From Phaeoceros laevis (taxonomy: Eukaryota; Anthocerotophyta; Anthocerotopsida; Notothyladales): a DNA stretch of 64,000 nt. This document shows positions 46,729-58,132 of this stretch, piece by piece (the first letter of the stretch is position 1; each line of letters opens with the position of its first letter). Below the pieces are notes generated by a model that had not been told where the DNA came from, ran no database searches, and was given only the letters and a program-made list of their open reading frames with translations. Location of the stretch: positions 75,049-139,048 of the forward strand of contig JBNGIQ010008820.1 in the NCBI GenBank assembly GCA_049999765.1. The letters run 5' to 3'. The position numbers and the translations under genes are program-made.

Positions 46729-48462
46729 ATGGGGGGTGCTTGCTCCAGGAAGAGGGACGTGCCCGGGCAAGAGGCGGAGGAATCGCAGCGGGGCTCGTCC
46801 CCCAAATTGAGCAGGAGCGTGAGCCTCAAGTGGCCAGTAAGGGTAGTGCTGGGGCTGGAACTTGCGGGCTCTCAAGGTGGCAGCGGGGGACTCGAGCATC
46901 CCACCCTGCTGGCACTGTCGGTACAGCGGATATGCTTCACCATCGAGAATTATAGGTCGCTTCGCATGTTGCCTAGGGATTTGAGCCAGCAGGTGCTCAA
47001 CGAGCTCGTGCTGCGGCGGCGGCTGTCGGAGGATGTGCTGCCTGCGTTTGCGGATTGCGCGCTGCAGGATGTGCTGCTGCGGGACTACCCTGGGGTACAG
47101 GACAGTTGGATGGACGTGATCGGTACGCAGGGGGAGGCGCTACTTGGGGTGGACATAGCGGGCTCTTTGGTTACGGATGACGGGCTGGCGCAACTCGGGG
47201 GCTGCTCTAACCTGCAGAAACTGTCCATCAGCTTCTGCGACAATCTCACGGATGCTGGCCTGGACTGCCTCTCGGGCCTCACCAACTTGACGTGCCTCAG
47301 CTTCAAAGGCAGCAAGCAGATGACGGCGGCTGGAATGCGCAATTTGGCTTGTCTGGTCAACCTCAGGAGCCTCGACTTGGAAAGGTGCCATAGGGTGCAC
47401 GGGGGGCTCGTGCACTTGCGGGGACTCACCAATTTGGAATCCCTCAACCTTGGCTGGTGCAATTCTGTGCGGAACTCGGACATCAAGCACATCGCCGGCC
47501 TGGTCAAGCTCAGGGAACTACACATCTCCCGCTGCAAAGTGGATGACATCGGGATTGTGTGGCTCAGAGGACTCAAGGAGCTCCGGACTCTCAGCCTGGA
47601 AGGGTGCAGTGTCACCGGGGCGTGCCTAGATACTATTTCCACCCTCGTGCTGCTGGAGTCCCTCAATGCGAAGTCCTGCGAAGCAGATTTCGGGTCGCCT
47701 AAGATGGTGTCGCTCACCAATTTGCGGTTTCTCAACTTGGGCTACACCAGAGTCACTGATGCGGGACTGTCGTTCCTGAGGAAACTGACGAAGCTAGAGA
47801 GCCTGATCCTAGATTCTTGCAAGATAGGGAGCAGCGCCATGAGGCACTTGGAGGGCCTCACTGGCCTTAAGCTCCTGGACCTCTCAGACTCCATGGTCGG
47901 CGACCCCGGGCTGCATCATCTGACGAGCTTGAAGAGTTTGGAAACCCTCAACCTTTCCTTCACCGAAGTATCTGATGCTGGATTGCGTAAAGTGTCTGAA
48001 ATCAGCTCCTTGACATCTCTTAACTTGGATTCCCGGCACATAACCGATGCTGGGATCAGGGAGCTGGTCAATCTAACCGGCCTCAGGCACTTGGATCTGT
48101 TCGGTGCCCGGATAACAGATTCGGGCACACTGTCCCTGAGGCATTTCAAAAAGCTGGAGTCCTTGGAGCTGTGCGGGGGAGGTATAACGGATGCAGGTGT
48201 CCGACATATCAAGGATCTCACGTCCTTGACATCTTTGAACTTGTCCCAGAATGTGAATCTTACAGACCAGGCTCTTCAGTCTCTCTCCGGAATGACGGGC
48301 CTTGTGTCTCTGAACGTCGGCAACTCCAGGATAACAAATGCCGGTCTCCAACATCTGAAACCCTTGAAACAGCTCAGGTCTTTGACAGTGCACTCCTGCA
48401 AGGTAACACCAGCGGCTGTCGAGAAGACTCTGCCCCATCTGGCTGTGATCAGGTTCAAATAA
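46729..48462 (+). CDS. N-myristoylated leucine-rich repeat protein (At1g15740-like)
   Basis: A single-exon 577-residue protein from ATG 46729. MGGACSRKRD gives a Gly2 myristoylation and Cys5 palmitoylation signal, and the same N-terminus is what I recall for the Arabidopsis At1g15740 family. After a region with LPRDLSQQVLNELVLRR and FADCALQDVLLRDYPGV, about sixteen cysteine-containing LRRs of 24-25 residues follow from near residue 145 to the end, with the recurring pattern TDAGL, LTNLTSLNL and ITDAGVRHI. This is the F-box/LRR-like (AMN1) repeat class, but no F-box is evident at the N-terminus. A membrane-tethered protein-interaction scaffold is the natural inference; the function is not known to me. 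The gene is convergent with QTRT2. Confidence 0.85.
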   Translation: MGGACSRKRDVPGQEAEESQRGSSPKLSRSVSLKWPVRVVLGLELAGSQGGSGGLEHPTLLALSVQRICFTIENYRSLRMLPRDLSQQVLNELVLRRRLSEDVLPAFADCALQDVLLRDYPGVQDSWMDVIGTQGEALLGVDIAGSLVTDDGLAQLGGCSNLQKLSISFCDNLTDAGLDCLSGLTNLTCLSFKGSKQMTAAGMRNLACLVNLRSLDLERCHRVHGGLVHLRGLTNLESLNLGWCNSVRNSDIKHIAGLVKLRELHISRCKVDDIGIVWLRGLKELRTLSLEGCSVTGACLDTISTLVLLESLNAKSCEADFGSPKMVSLTNLRFLNLGYTRVTDAGLSFLRKLTKLESLILDSCKIGSSAMRHLEGLTGLKLLDLSDSMVGDPGLHHLTSLKSLETLNLSFTEVSDAGLRKVSEISSLTSLNLDSRHITDAGIRELVNLTGLRHLDLFGARITDSGTLSLRHFKKLESLELCGGGITDAGVRHIKDLTSLTSLNLSQNVNLTDQALQSLSGMTGLVSLNVGNSRITNAGLQHLKPLKQLRSLTVHSCKVTPAAVEKTLPHLAVIRFK

Positions 48463-48954
48463 GTTGGGCTTCTGCTTTGGAAAACTCTAGATTCCAGATT
48501 CTAGATTCTGTGTGGATGCTACTGCGAAACTACTGCTGCAGATGTATATACAAAAGAACACATGTAAATACTGCTTGTAACTGACAACAAAAGTACGGAG
48601 TGCTGCTACCAAGTGAACTTCAGCTGCTGGGAAAGGATGGATACATACAACAGCAAGGATGGATACATACAACAGCAAAATGAGAGCCCAGTCTTCACAA
48701 GGGACACAGGTTTCATGTTTGGCTGAGTGCTCACCGGTTTCATGCCCTTAAGTTGTCTGCAGAGTTCGAAGTCAAGAATAATCTTATACAGCAGAAACTG
48801 AATGTCTCAAAGGCACCCTTCGGCGTTTGTAAGTCTAGTTCTCTTGCACCATTATCTGATCCTACTCAAATTGCTCGAGTTCTGTTGAAGCCTGTCGAGG
48901 TCTACATAGCTGCCATTCACTGCTCATGTAGGCTGGATAGGGAGGATGTTTTCG
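48463..48954. other. Convergent 3' region
   Basis: 492 bp between the stop codons of the LRR gene (+) and QTRT2 (-). It holds a short tandem ggatggatacatacaacagc (two copies near 48634-48676) and no ORF of note. Confidence 0.6.
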
Positions 48955-51278
48955 TCAACGTGGTTGCATTGCTACTGGACTTGGCCATTTACTTCTCAGC
49001 CCTGCTATACTGTTTGAAATGTCCCCGATAGTGATGCTGGTTTCACTGCCAATGCATTCGGAGTACTGGAATGCCTCATTGTGCCTCCTACTTATGAACC
49101 AGGTTCTGAACTGTTCAAATCTGTTGACGGATATAGCATCCCTTATAGCCTGGAAGAAACAAAGGTAGTGATGCTGGTTGTGTCTGCATCAGCGACAAGC
49201 AGCAATTGAATATTCCTTGTCAGCATAGGAGACGACAAGGAATAGTGACCTAAGAGCAGAAATACCATATTCATAAAACCGGCAGGGTGCAAAATGATTA
49301 CATGTCTAGAAGAATCTGCGCCAGCATTTCATGTGTGTTGAGCAGATGGTTTATGTACGCCCGAGAGTGCTTTCTGCAACAATAGCACGGACAGCCTTCT
49401 AATATCGGCGATGTATCGTACCTGTCAGCAATAAGACCAGATGTCAACCCATAGCTCTTTCTAATGTAATCATACAAGGACCACCAAGATGCACCTGTAA
49501 GTGACAGATCGCAGATTGATTTTTGCCGAATCAGCACCAATCTTTGCGTTTTCTTCCATCGAGGTGCTCTTGCTCTGCTGCCTACCATTTGCTCCCATGT
49601 GCAAAGGAAATGTCATGCCAAATCCTCCCATGGTAAGGGTATATGGATACCTAGAACTGTTAAGAGTTCACGTACAACCCGGAAGGTGAAGGCATGTCTT
49701 CAAGGTGCCATAAGGAGGGGAGAGAAAATGGCATGACAGGATACGTGCTGTCGAACATGTCAATCCCGAAACTAACACCTTGCAATATCTCCTCTGCAAT
49801 GCGCTTAGCATAAATAGTTACTTCATTTGACAACTGAGGCACAATTCGAATTTGGATGGAGCCTGACAAACTGCAATCTGCAAACGGTCGTTTCGTCTTA
49901 CCGGGCATACCAATGCCACTAATGTGCCGTGGCGATGTTGAAGGTAGCTGTTCCTGTACGATCCCAACAAGCAAGTACAAGATCAAGTGCACTGCTGCGG
50001 ACCGGAAGACCGACAGGGCCGGTCAGTAAGGAAACAACGAAAACCAGACAACAAAGCCTTACAACGGTAGCTTGAAGAAGCAAAGATCGTTGCTGAACCG
50101 TTTCACCAAGCCCGAAACCACCCAAAGAGAAACCTGTACATCAATGCAATTTTTAGACTGTGAAAGATTCACTGTGTCAGATCTGGGCAGTTCTGCAAAC
50201 TTCTCAAGAGTAATTGTTCACACATACCTGCCACGTCACGACTCAAGGTTTCTGTGGCAGATCGCTTTCGCTCTTCAACGTCCAACCCCCCAACCACAAC
50301 ACCAAAAGGGATGCTCGCATTGTCCTGCCAGTTCAACAACTAGGTCTTCACAGTGGTCGGACAGGCTAAATGGACCCAGATACCAAGGAACAGCTTCACA
50401 CAAACCACAAACACTACTCAAGAGATGGCACTCTGCTGCATAACAAGTCATGAAGGATGTAGTCGGAATTGGTCTCATACCCTTTGTAGAGACAGGCAAT
50501 GGTCAAGCCACCGTAGAGTTCTGTCTACGGACATGGAGTTCCGCTTAGGGGTCACCCATGCCGGTACCTCATCCGGCAGACTCGCCCATATATCAGGTGA
50601 CAAAGCATTAACCAACTCCATGTACATGTCAGGACCAACCTGCTCACCAAACCCGCATGTGATTCTTAAGCGAGCTGTCAGGATCAGGAGCACTTCAGCT
50701 GAAGCCACGGAATATTGACGCTTCGAGGTTTTTTGCACAAGCCTCTCCGACCTACCAAGCATCTGCCTGCAAAGGTCTCAAACGAGGCCCCGAGCTTACT
50801 GCTACCTTCACCATCCGGCTCCTGCAGGGTGGAATCTCTTGCAAGCGCAACCACTCCGTAGCCTGGAAGGCTCGTTAGGTTGTGGATGCCCCCTATCGCT
50901 GCTATAACTTCAGTTGGAGGAGACTCCAGGCTTCCAGCAAAAAGGCACAACCCCATTAGAATACCACACAGGTAAAATGATGTAGCTGGACAGCGAACAG
51001 CATAGTGCAACTGCCAAAATCCACCGGCTATTGAGAGGGGGACATGGTACAAAACCAAATTTGCAGCCGGTAGTGTGGAGAAATTACAAGTGCAAAGGGC
51101 TGATCTGCAGGATGACAGCATCGGAATGCAAGGACTCAAGCAGGTCTGGTGGAATAAAAGCCGGCAGACCCCTGCGAGTTCCAAGCAACAAGCACGGCGT
51201 GTCTATCGGAGGCCGCCCCCTGAGCTGTAATGAACCTGTTCGGGCACCCGAGCTCAACGCTTTCACCACGAACTTCAT
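48955..51278 (-). CDS. QTRT2: Queuine tRNA-ribosyltransferase accessory subunit 2
   Basis: Ten exons: complement(join(48955..49183, 49302..49421, 49495..49650, 49745..49793, 49902..49953, 50063..50133, 50228..50324, 50481..50639, 50756..50930, 51088..51278)), 432 residues. All junctions are GT-AG and keep phase. In eukaryotes QTRT2 pairs with catalytic QTRT1 to exchange guanine-34 of certain tRNAs for queuine (family knowledge). Visible features: RTGSLQLRGRPPIDTPCLLL near the N-terminus, GYGVVALARD, GASFET, LPDEVPAW and SVDRTLRWLDHC, the phosphate-binding-like GGFGLGE, SGIGMP, GIDMFDST, and the zinc site CPCYCC...H with Cys327, Cys329, Cys332 and His358, matching CxCxxCx25H. The catalytic partner QTRT1 is not in the window. 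The start ATG is the first in the conserved frame. Exon 2 uses an unusual acceptor (ctggaag). Confidence 0.93.
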
Positions 51279-52157
51279 ATTTTTTGCCGCCTCCAACTGC
51301 TAGGGACAACCTAGTACCAAACAATCAACGTACGCCCAGTCAGAGAAAGCTCCCTCGGGCGTGGGCCTCATACTTTTGGTTCCCAAATCTGAATGCTCAA
51401 GACCAGATGGAGTTGCTCCTCATTATGCCCTGCGGCGATCGATGCAGGCTCGGAACGTTTCCCTCACAGAATCGATAAACGAGGAGCATTTCTCATCGAA
51501 GAAAGTCAATCACTCGCCCGTCACCCTCAAGCCAACGAGTACCGAAGATAGGTCAGAACTTTAGGGTTTGGGTCTATACAGGGGGTCTGAGTGTCAGTGG
51601 CGGGATCGGAAATTCCTGCATACTTCAGGAGGAGTTGCCTTCTGAAGCATATGCATTGCTACACAAACATGCGGCAGTCGATGTTGCGGAGGAGACAAAC
51701 AGACTAGGGACGCAAGAGCAGAGATGAGGAGCTGCGCACAACAGACAAATACAGGATTTCCAAGCGGTTCAAAGATTGCTTTGCTACCATGCTTGCGCAT
51801 AGGCGATGGTCCACTGTCAAAACAGAAGCCATTATAATGGACACCCCGGTGGCCCAGATGAACAGACTGTGAGCATAAGGAGAACAATCGGGGAGTAATA
51901 TCACATGTCAAATCTCCAAGCTCGATCTTCCCCTCTCCCAGCTAGGGGATCGCAGAACAACTCCTTTGAAAAAGGAAAGGCCTACCTGGAGGGACTCGTC
52001 CCATAATCCTAGAACTAACCAGCATCTAACGTCCTGTATGCCCTTCCGTGCTGTCCATCTCAGTTGACAATAATGAGGGTTCTGCGAGGAAGGAACAAGT
52101 GGAGCTAGCTCAAATCCGGCCAGCATTCTATGCACAAGTTCAAGCAGGTTGCTCAGA
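51279..52157. other. Region between bL12c and QTRT2
   Basis: Both flanking genes are on the minus strand, so this 880 bp holds the bL12c 3' region and the QTRT2 promoter and leader. No credible ORF is seen. Confidence 0.5.
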
Positions 52158-52727
52158 TCACTTGATACTGATCTTCGCGCCGGCGGCTTCCAGCACCTTC
52201 TTGGCCTCCTCGGCATCCTCCTTGGACACTGCCTCCTTCACCTTCTTGGGAAGGGCCTCAATGAGGTCCTTTGCTTCCTTCAATCCTAGGCTGGTGAGAG
52301 ACCTTACCACCTTGATGACGGCGATCCTGGCAGAGCTAGGCACCTCATCCAGCACCACATCAAACTCCGTCTGCTCCTCCACAACAGGAGCAGCTTCTGC
52401 GGGCGCTGCAGCAGCCCCCGCGGCAGGGGCGAAGGATGCTGCGCTCACCCCCAGCACCTCCTGAAGCCTGTCCGTGAACAACCTTGCTTCTGCCAAGGTC
52501 AAGGCCTGCACTTCCTCCACCAGCTTCTCGATGTTGGCTGTGGCAGCGGCCACCACGTTCACACCCGCATGCCTCACAGCTCGGAGAGCAGGCACGGTCG
52601 GCGCCCTGAGTGGGACACCCAGGTGCTGCGCCCGGCTGCTGCTGCTGCCGCTGGACACCCGGCTACTGCAGGGGGCGCTCGCCACCAGGCCGGCGCTAGC
52701 CAGAGATGCTTGTGCAGCTGCCGCCAT
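52158..52727 (-). CDS. RPL12: Chloroplast ribosomal protein bL12c
   Basis: A single exon of 190 codons gives 189 residues, the usual length for plastid L12 precursors. bL12 forms the ribosomal stalk that recruits translation GTPases. The first ~60 residues are Ala/Ser/Arg-rich and lack acidic residues ([13 protein letters not shown]), a plastid transit peptide. The N-terminal dimerisation part is [19 protein letters not shown], followed by an Ala/Pro hinge ([16 protein letters not shown]). The C-terminal globular domain is [10 protein letters not shown] to GAKISIK and contains [19 protein letters not shown] and the conserved Lys/Gly pattern. The ATG at 52727 was chosen; the frame is open further upstream but without another ATG. 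Confidence 0.95.
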   Translation of the reverse strand: MAAAAQASLASAGLVASAPCSSRVSSGSSSSRAQHLGVPLRAPTVPALRAVRHAGVNVVAAATANIEKLVEEVQALTLAEARLFTDRLQEVLGVSAASFAPAAGAAAAPAEAAPVVEEQTEFDVVLDEVPSSARIAVIKVVRSLTSLGLKEAKDLIEALPKKVKEAVSKEDAEEAKKVLEAAGAKISIK

Positions 52728-53160
52728 CGCTGCAGGTGACCAAGTCCTGGCAAACACAGAGCGCAGAGAATGCACAGGGATTCCTCAGTCACGGTGCCTA
52801 AGCGGAGAACCACAAGGGATAGTGGGTAGGTTGAGATTCGAGTCCAACAGGCGAAAAAGAGCAGCAAGCGGATAGGGTTGGTGTCTTTCACACAAACAGA
52901 TCGGCCGGTTCAAAACGTTCCTTTCGTTTCGGGTATAGCATGCATGCATGGATTCCTGTATGTGTATGTTCATTGCTTGACAGCTTGACATCCGGGCAAG
53001 GTATGCAAGGCCAGAATGTACTATGCAGAAATGGTCCTAGGCTCCTAGATAGACAAGAGGCCCACAACGTTTATTTAGCACCCAAGAATTTTCGCGCCTC
53101 GGACTGCCGGACATCAACTTCGTTTCTAACTTTACTTTTGAACCGTTCTTTAATCATTGT
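52728..53160. promoter_or_regulatory. Upstream region of bL12c
   Basis: Upstream DNA of the ribosomal protein gene, about 430 bp up to the PPR relic. A catgcatg palindrome lies near 52940. No TATA box is convincing. Confidence 0.4.
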
Positions 53161-54090
53161 TCACGCTGTTGGCTCTAAGTTATAGTCTATAGACTTCATA
53201 CCCTTAAGTCTCATCTTGTCAAGCATATCAAACACCTCAAAATCCCCTTGGCGGCTATACCCTCCGATTAGTCTCCATGCTTCAATGCTTCTTCCAGGCA
53301 ATGAATCAAACACCTTCTGTGAATCCAACATGCTACCACACTTTGGCAACATGCTACCACACTTTGGGTGCATGTTTACCAATGCAGTCCTCACAATAAG
53401 ATCAGCCTGCAATCCTGGAGCTGACTTACCGGAGGTAGAGCTGCTGCAATTGAAACAGGCCTCAAGCAGGCACACATATATAATTTGGAGAGATGCCTTG
53501 TTGTTGCTTACTACTGCAAATACTGAGGGCTTCTTGACCCATCCCCTACTGAGAATAACCTGCTACAACATTCCTGTCTGGAAGCCTGCCTGAAAAGGAT
53601 GCAAGCATCCTCTACACTACAGCACTTTGCGTATATATCAATCAGGCACGTGCCCAGAACCTCAGCATGCTGCAATGCGCGATCTTGGAGACGTGCGTGG
53701 ATCTCCTTTCCCTCATGCACAGCTCGTGAACCCACGCTGGCACATGCCTGCAGGAGGGACGCAAACGTAACAGAATTTGAAGGTGCGAAGTCTTCTTGTT
53801 GCATTTTACTGTAAAGATTAAGGGCCTCCTCAGCTGTCCCCTGCTGTACGTACTCCGAAAGCATCGCGTTCCATGTTGCAAAATTCTGGTCTGGAAGTCT
53901 ATCGAACACTCTTGTGAGGAGCATAAAAAGGTGACAGAATTCGGTTTGTGATGCCGTCTTTTTCCATACTGCTGTTGACACTAAGAGCTTCATGGGCCAT
54001 ACCCCGCTGGGCATAACCTGCAATTATGGCATTCCATCGCTTTGGTGAAGTGTGACAGACAGTCTGCGGGCATCCTGCAAGCTCCCGCAC
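53161..54090 (-). pseudogene. PLS-class PPR relic
   Basis: Three minus-strand frames carry consecutive PPR pieces: KRWNAIIAGYAQRGMAHEAL (about 54035), then RVFDRLPDQNFATWNAMLSE, FASLLQACASVGS and GTCLIDIYAKCCSVEDACILF (53511-53940), then LIVRTALVNMH and SQKVFDSLPGRSIEAW (53161-53475). WNAMI-, LLQAC- and IDMYAKCG-like phrases are typical of PLS-type organellar RNA-editing PPR proteins. The frame changes at least twice, no start or E/DYW end is seen, and a 21-bp internal duplication lies at 53327-53368. It is a degraded gene copy. Confidence 0.75.
53327..53368. repeat. 21-bp tandem duplication in the PPR relic
   Basis: Two copies of aacatgctaccacactttgg plus one variable base. On the minus strand it duplicates the peptide PKCGSML. 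Confidence 0.92.
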
Positions 54091-55181
54091 TATGCGTACA
54101 TGTCACCCAGGCCTGTCTGCACAAAAGCATCTGGCTACCCTGGACATTCAAGCTGGCCGGAACCTAAATCTCCGCAGTGGCACAAGCTTCCAAAACTTTG
54201 GACTTCTTGGGCTCCAAATCAGGATGCCCGGGCGTCGGTCGGCTTCGTCTAGATCTGTTGTGCCACCACTGTGCCGGATCTGTGAAAAAATCTTGCCCAA
54301 GGAATTCCTGCAATTTTGCTGGAGGCATGCCTCTCCCGAAGGAAGTTAGGCTTTTGCCGGACCACACCTTTCCTAGCCTGCAGCCTGCTGTGCTGGGTGG
54401 CTTACAATTTCAAACCAGCCAATCCTGGGCACCAGACCTTGCATGCGCCACAGACCGGAGATTGGCGCGAAACCGGTACTCTACGCCTGGACGGTCAGTC
54501 TGACATCCAGGTACAACGGGTTGGCAGCCATCACTCCTTCACAACGCTCACGAGCTGGCTCCTTCAGGCATAGCAAGGGGGGCTGTAGCGGAAGTGAAAC
54601 TGAGAACGCAAAAGATTCAAGGGCGCAAGAAACCTAACAAATGTGAGGCTACCTACAAACCTGGATCGGGCAAGAATTGAGGCAGTAACACTTGGCGCCC
54701 GTCGGAGCAGAAAGCGAATGGATCGAGCTTGGTGCCGATGCAAGATCTGTCATCAGCTAGGTTGGAAAAGAATGGATCGCGTAGATCGGACTTGCTCGTG
54801 TAGACACTCCGATGTTTCGCAAACAGGGAGCTTGCAAAGCTTCAACACAAAAGGTCACAGCATTAGCAGGTGCGACTATCTACTCAGAAACGCTTCTGGT
54901 GCGACAGGCCTGTGCAGGCTCTCGCAGAACGATCATATGACAGAGAGAAAGTGGGAGTGAATGCGGAGACAGTTTGTGCACAAATTTCTGTGTAACTACA
55001 TAGAACACTTTACAGGAATGTTTGCCAGATGTAAATCTGGGAGGTCCTTACATCAGAAAGAAGCGAAACAACGAAAAGAACTATACAAAGGCCAATTCAC
55101 CGGTCCCCGCCTCCCAGACGCAACTCGGCCAAGGCGAGGACAAAGAAAAGTGGGAAAAGGCAGACAGAACAACAATTTCCT
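54091..55181. other. Intergenic region
   Basis: No gene is supported. Open frames overlap one another on both strands without recognisable content. The end of the stretch is the 3' region of the LEA_1 gene. Confidence 0.45.
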
Positions 55182-55655
55182 TCAAACGACAGGACCGCCA
55201 GCACCAGTCTGGCCCAGGTGAGCGCCTGTCAGGGGCTGAGCGGTATCATAACCGGCGGTGTCGTGGTGCTGCTGGTTGACTGCAGACCTCAATTGCTGTG
55301 TCTCCGCCTTGTTATCCCTCTGCTTCTCATGCTTGACGGCTTCCGCCTCAGCCTCCTTGACGTGTTTCCGGTCCTTGGCCTCCTCTTTTGCAAGCTTGTC
55401 GTTGGCAGTTGCCTTCTCCACCTGTGCGCGCAACAAGTGACAAATATGAGACGTCAGGACCGGGCAGCAGAGCTAGATACCTGGCTAGCTAGGCGCATGA
55501 CTGTGTATGCAGCTAGCAAGCTGTTGCTAGGTCAGTCAGCTCTTCACCTTTTCATCTCCTTTGGCCTTGGTCTTGTCCCACTTCTCTTCTACCTTGGCCG
55601 TCAGGTTCGAGGCTTTCTCCTTGGCTGTGGCCACGGCGTTCTTGGCGCCTTGCAT
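55182..55655 (-). CDS. Group LEA_1 late embryogenesis abundant protein
   Basis: Two exons: complement(join(55182..55421, 55548..55655)), 115 residues, with a phase-0 GT-AG intron. LEA_1 (D-113, group 4) proteins are unstructured stress proteins that protect membranes and enzymes during drying; expression usually follows ABA and dehydration (family knowledge). The N-terminus MQGAKNAVATAKEKASNLTA is the amphipathic LEA_1 start, followed by a Lys/Glu/Ala helix-prone part (KVEEKWDKTKAKGDEKVEKA, AKEEAKDRKHVKEAEAEAVK) and a Gly/His/Thr-rich tail (AVNQQHHDTAGYDTA, GAHLGQTGAGG). It has no Trp except one in EEKWDK, and no Cys. It is somewhat short for the family but complete. An intron at this position is common in LEA_1 genes as I recall. 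Confidence 0.88.
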
Positions 55656-57751
55656 CTTGGCCGCGAGGAATTGAGAACCTGAAAAAGCGGAAGTTTACAG
55701 CTGGTGCTAGACTGGCCGGAAGATGAAGCTCCAATGCACTTAGCTGCGATTGCGCGGGAAGCAGGAAAGACAGGACAATGTTGAAAGCAGCTGCAGCAAG
55801 CTGCATCTTGTACTAGGCTGAGGATCCACTTGTCTCCGCAGATCGGCGACACGTTTCTGCAATGTGGGGGTATCGTGGCAGAACTGCCGGCTAGTTAGCT
55901 GTTTCCTAAATTGCCGGATGCCTTGAAAGGGTTCATTGGAGCATTCGCCTCTAGCCACCTAGCAGTCGATGAAAAAATGACACGTCCGGCACCACGTCAG
56001 CGTCTGCATTGGCGCGACGGTTGCGGTTAAAAAGTTTTAAAAAATGTGCCAGCGAATCATTCGCTGAAATAGTACATAATAATGTTGTTACGAAAGCCAG
56101 GTGGCGCATAGTCAGGTCGGTGTTCACATGATCCAACAAGAAAGTTATACAGCGAGTGGACGGGTCCGTGGAATTTGAAGTGGCGTTCAAGGAGAAGTTG
56201 CAATTTCAAAACAATGAAAAAAAGGTATAGTGCTAGTGAATCCGATGAAAGCTCTTAGCACGAAGGCGAGGTGCCGTAGACTGGCTTTCATTCGTCCCTA
56301 AATACTTGCCGGATCCTGACTTACTCAAATCTAGCAATAAGCAAGAAGGAAACCATGACTTCAATGTCATGGTTTTCTCAATGGTTTTCTCAATGGAATA
56401 GTAGGACAAGCAAATTGATGATATTCCTACTCAGATTGTAAAGCTGAGCCTACCCACTTGTGCCACTTACCCGAGGAACCCCTACATCACATTCTTTTAC
56501 CGCCTCCACAAACTCCCTAACAGTGACTTTTTCAGGAGGATTTCGCTTGAAAAATAGGTCCCTTAGTCTGGATATATAACATCTCGCAACACTAGCTCCT
56601 TGACCTTGTCCAATATACCCGTCTGAAACTCGTCATCATTTGTCATCGTGGTAAATTTGACGAAGTAGCTAAGTTCACATTGGTATGCAACCTTTGGAAG
56701 GGCCCAAGGAACTTCGCTGGAAATAGCAACACCTATAAGAACATACAATAAGGACTTCGGCTCTGTAGACAGAGAGTGACCTTTCATTTCCAAATTCTAT
56801 ATTGTCATGTCCAGAATCGTAGGTACCTGTGACAGACCCGTGCTGCTTGACCACACCATCAATCAATTCTTCAGCTCTTGCGAAATCAATATAAGATAAG
56901 CATCCATATTACCTCAGTCGTCAACTTTGAATATTATATTCCCAATGGACATATCTGTGCGCACCACGGATCTGTCATATAACCTTCGGACTAATATATG
57001 TGCTACTTCAAGTGGCAGCGCGCCCAATTCCCGCGAGGAGTCGCCACGGCGTGTTCGACCCCCTACTACTACTACTACTTCAGTCACAACCCCAGTGTTA
57101 CTACAGGCTCATTGGCAGGCAAATAATCTCCATATGGAGAGGTTGCCAACCACTAGGTCCTCCTATCAGGATGAGACCAAACCACAAGGAGCTAGGACAA
57201 TTCCTTCATGCGGTGAGAAGGAAGGTAGACGAAATGAAGAAAGAGGAAGATGGGTAGCACTATACTAGCATCTTATAGATAGCTATTACTAACTTAGGAT
57301 CAATACCTAACATGACATAGCTTAACTGTCATAGATGGCATGTCGAGTAGTAATACTTGACATGCTACGGACATGACGGCGTGCTCGATCCTAACGTGGA
57401 ATCGGTATAGCGCAGCTCCTTGAATGAATGAATGAAGCTTTACCGATTTAGGCGATTAACTGACTGGACCGCTAAAAGGCCGCGTACTTCGACTCAATCT
57501 GAGGACCATGTTCCTACCTATCTAGGCTTGTAAGCTATTCCTAGCTCCCGCCTATTTACCTAAGAGCCCACCTACCTTCCTACCCGAGGTAGGAGGGTAT
57601 CGGGGATTTCTTTAGATAAATAGGAGGAGGGGCCTTCCTAAGTCTAGAGGGGCGTTCCGTGTTGTACCTCATCTCTTGTCTACTTACTTAAGAGCCCGCC
57701 CACTTTCCTACCTCTGGTAGGAAGGTTTCTAGGCTTTCTTAGGTAAACTAG
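55656..57751. other. Intergenic interval with weak ORFs
   Basis: The stretch includes the LEA_1 upstream region. A 74-codon minus frame (56563-56787, ATG at 56787; KVAYQCELSYFVKFTTM) has no recognised family. A short repeat (caatggaatagtagracaag near 56391) recurs near 61336. An ACT run lies near 57065, and a dispersed repeat at 57328-57422. Confidence 0.4.
57328..57422 (-). repeat. Dispersed repeat, copy 2 (inverted relative to 26.5 kb)
   Basis: The reverse complement of 26468-26562 with about four differences. It is flanked on the right by a TGAATGAATGAATGAA run at 57422-57437. A further downstream stretch (gactcaatctgaggacc near 57490) also resembles sequence near 26788 in direct orientation. 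Confidence 0.9.
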
Positions 57752-58132
57752 CTAACAAAAGTTGCTACTACTACTAGGCCAATATTCTTTGATCTTAACG
57801 ACTGCGTGAATATCCTTCAACATCTCCAACATTTCATGTTCACGTTGCACTTCGCTGCTGGTTTTGACGGCCACAGTCTCCTCTTCGTGATCTATCACAT
57901 CCAAAGCCCTTAAAACCATCGTATTACGTTTACACTTGAGACTAACCTCTGCATTAGCAATTAGCACATGCTCTCTTTTGATGAGAGAGGCACCTTTGAT
58001 CTCGGCACCCAAAGGCGTAGTAGGAAAGCTTGGAACAGTTAAAAGCTCGTAGCCAAAACTTTTCACAGCTCCTAACAAATAGGCCATAAACACAAGTAAT
58101 CCGTCATTCTCTTCTTCAAACTTCAAACTCAT
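57752..58132 (-). CDS. Hypothetical 126-residue ORF
   Basis: From a true ATG at 58132 it encodes an acidic, soluble-looking protein: FEEENDGLLVFMAYLLGAV, GYELLTVPSFPTTPLGAEI, VLRALDVIDHEEETVAVKT and EMLEMLKDIHAVVKIKEYW. The composition is plausible for coding DNA. I recognise no domain, and no neighbouring exon was found. Confidence 0.35.
   Translation of the reverse strand: MSLKFEEENDGLLVFMAYLLGAVKSFGYELLTVPSFPTTPLGAEIKGASLIKREHVLIANAEVSLKCKRNTMVLRALDVIDHEEETVAVKTSSEVQREHEMLEMLKDIHAVVKIKEYWPSSSSNFC

Noticed and set aside
46288-46899. 203-codon minus ORF
   Set aside because: It overlaps the start of the LRR gene antisense in GC-rich DNA; the LRR gene has unambiguous content.
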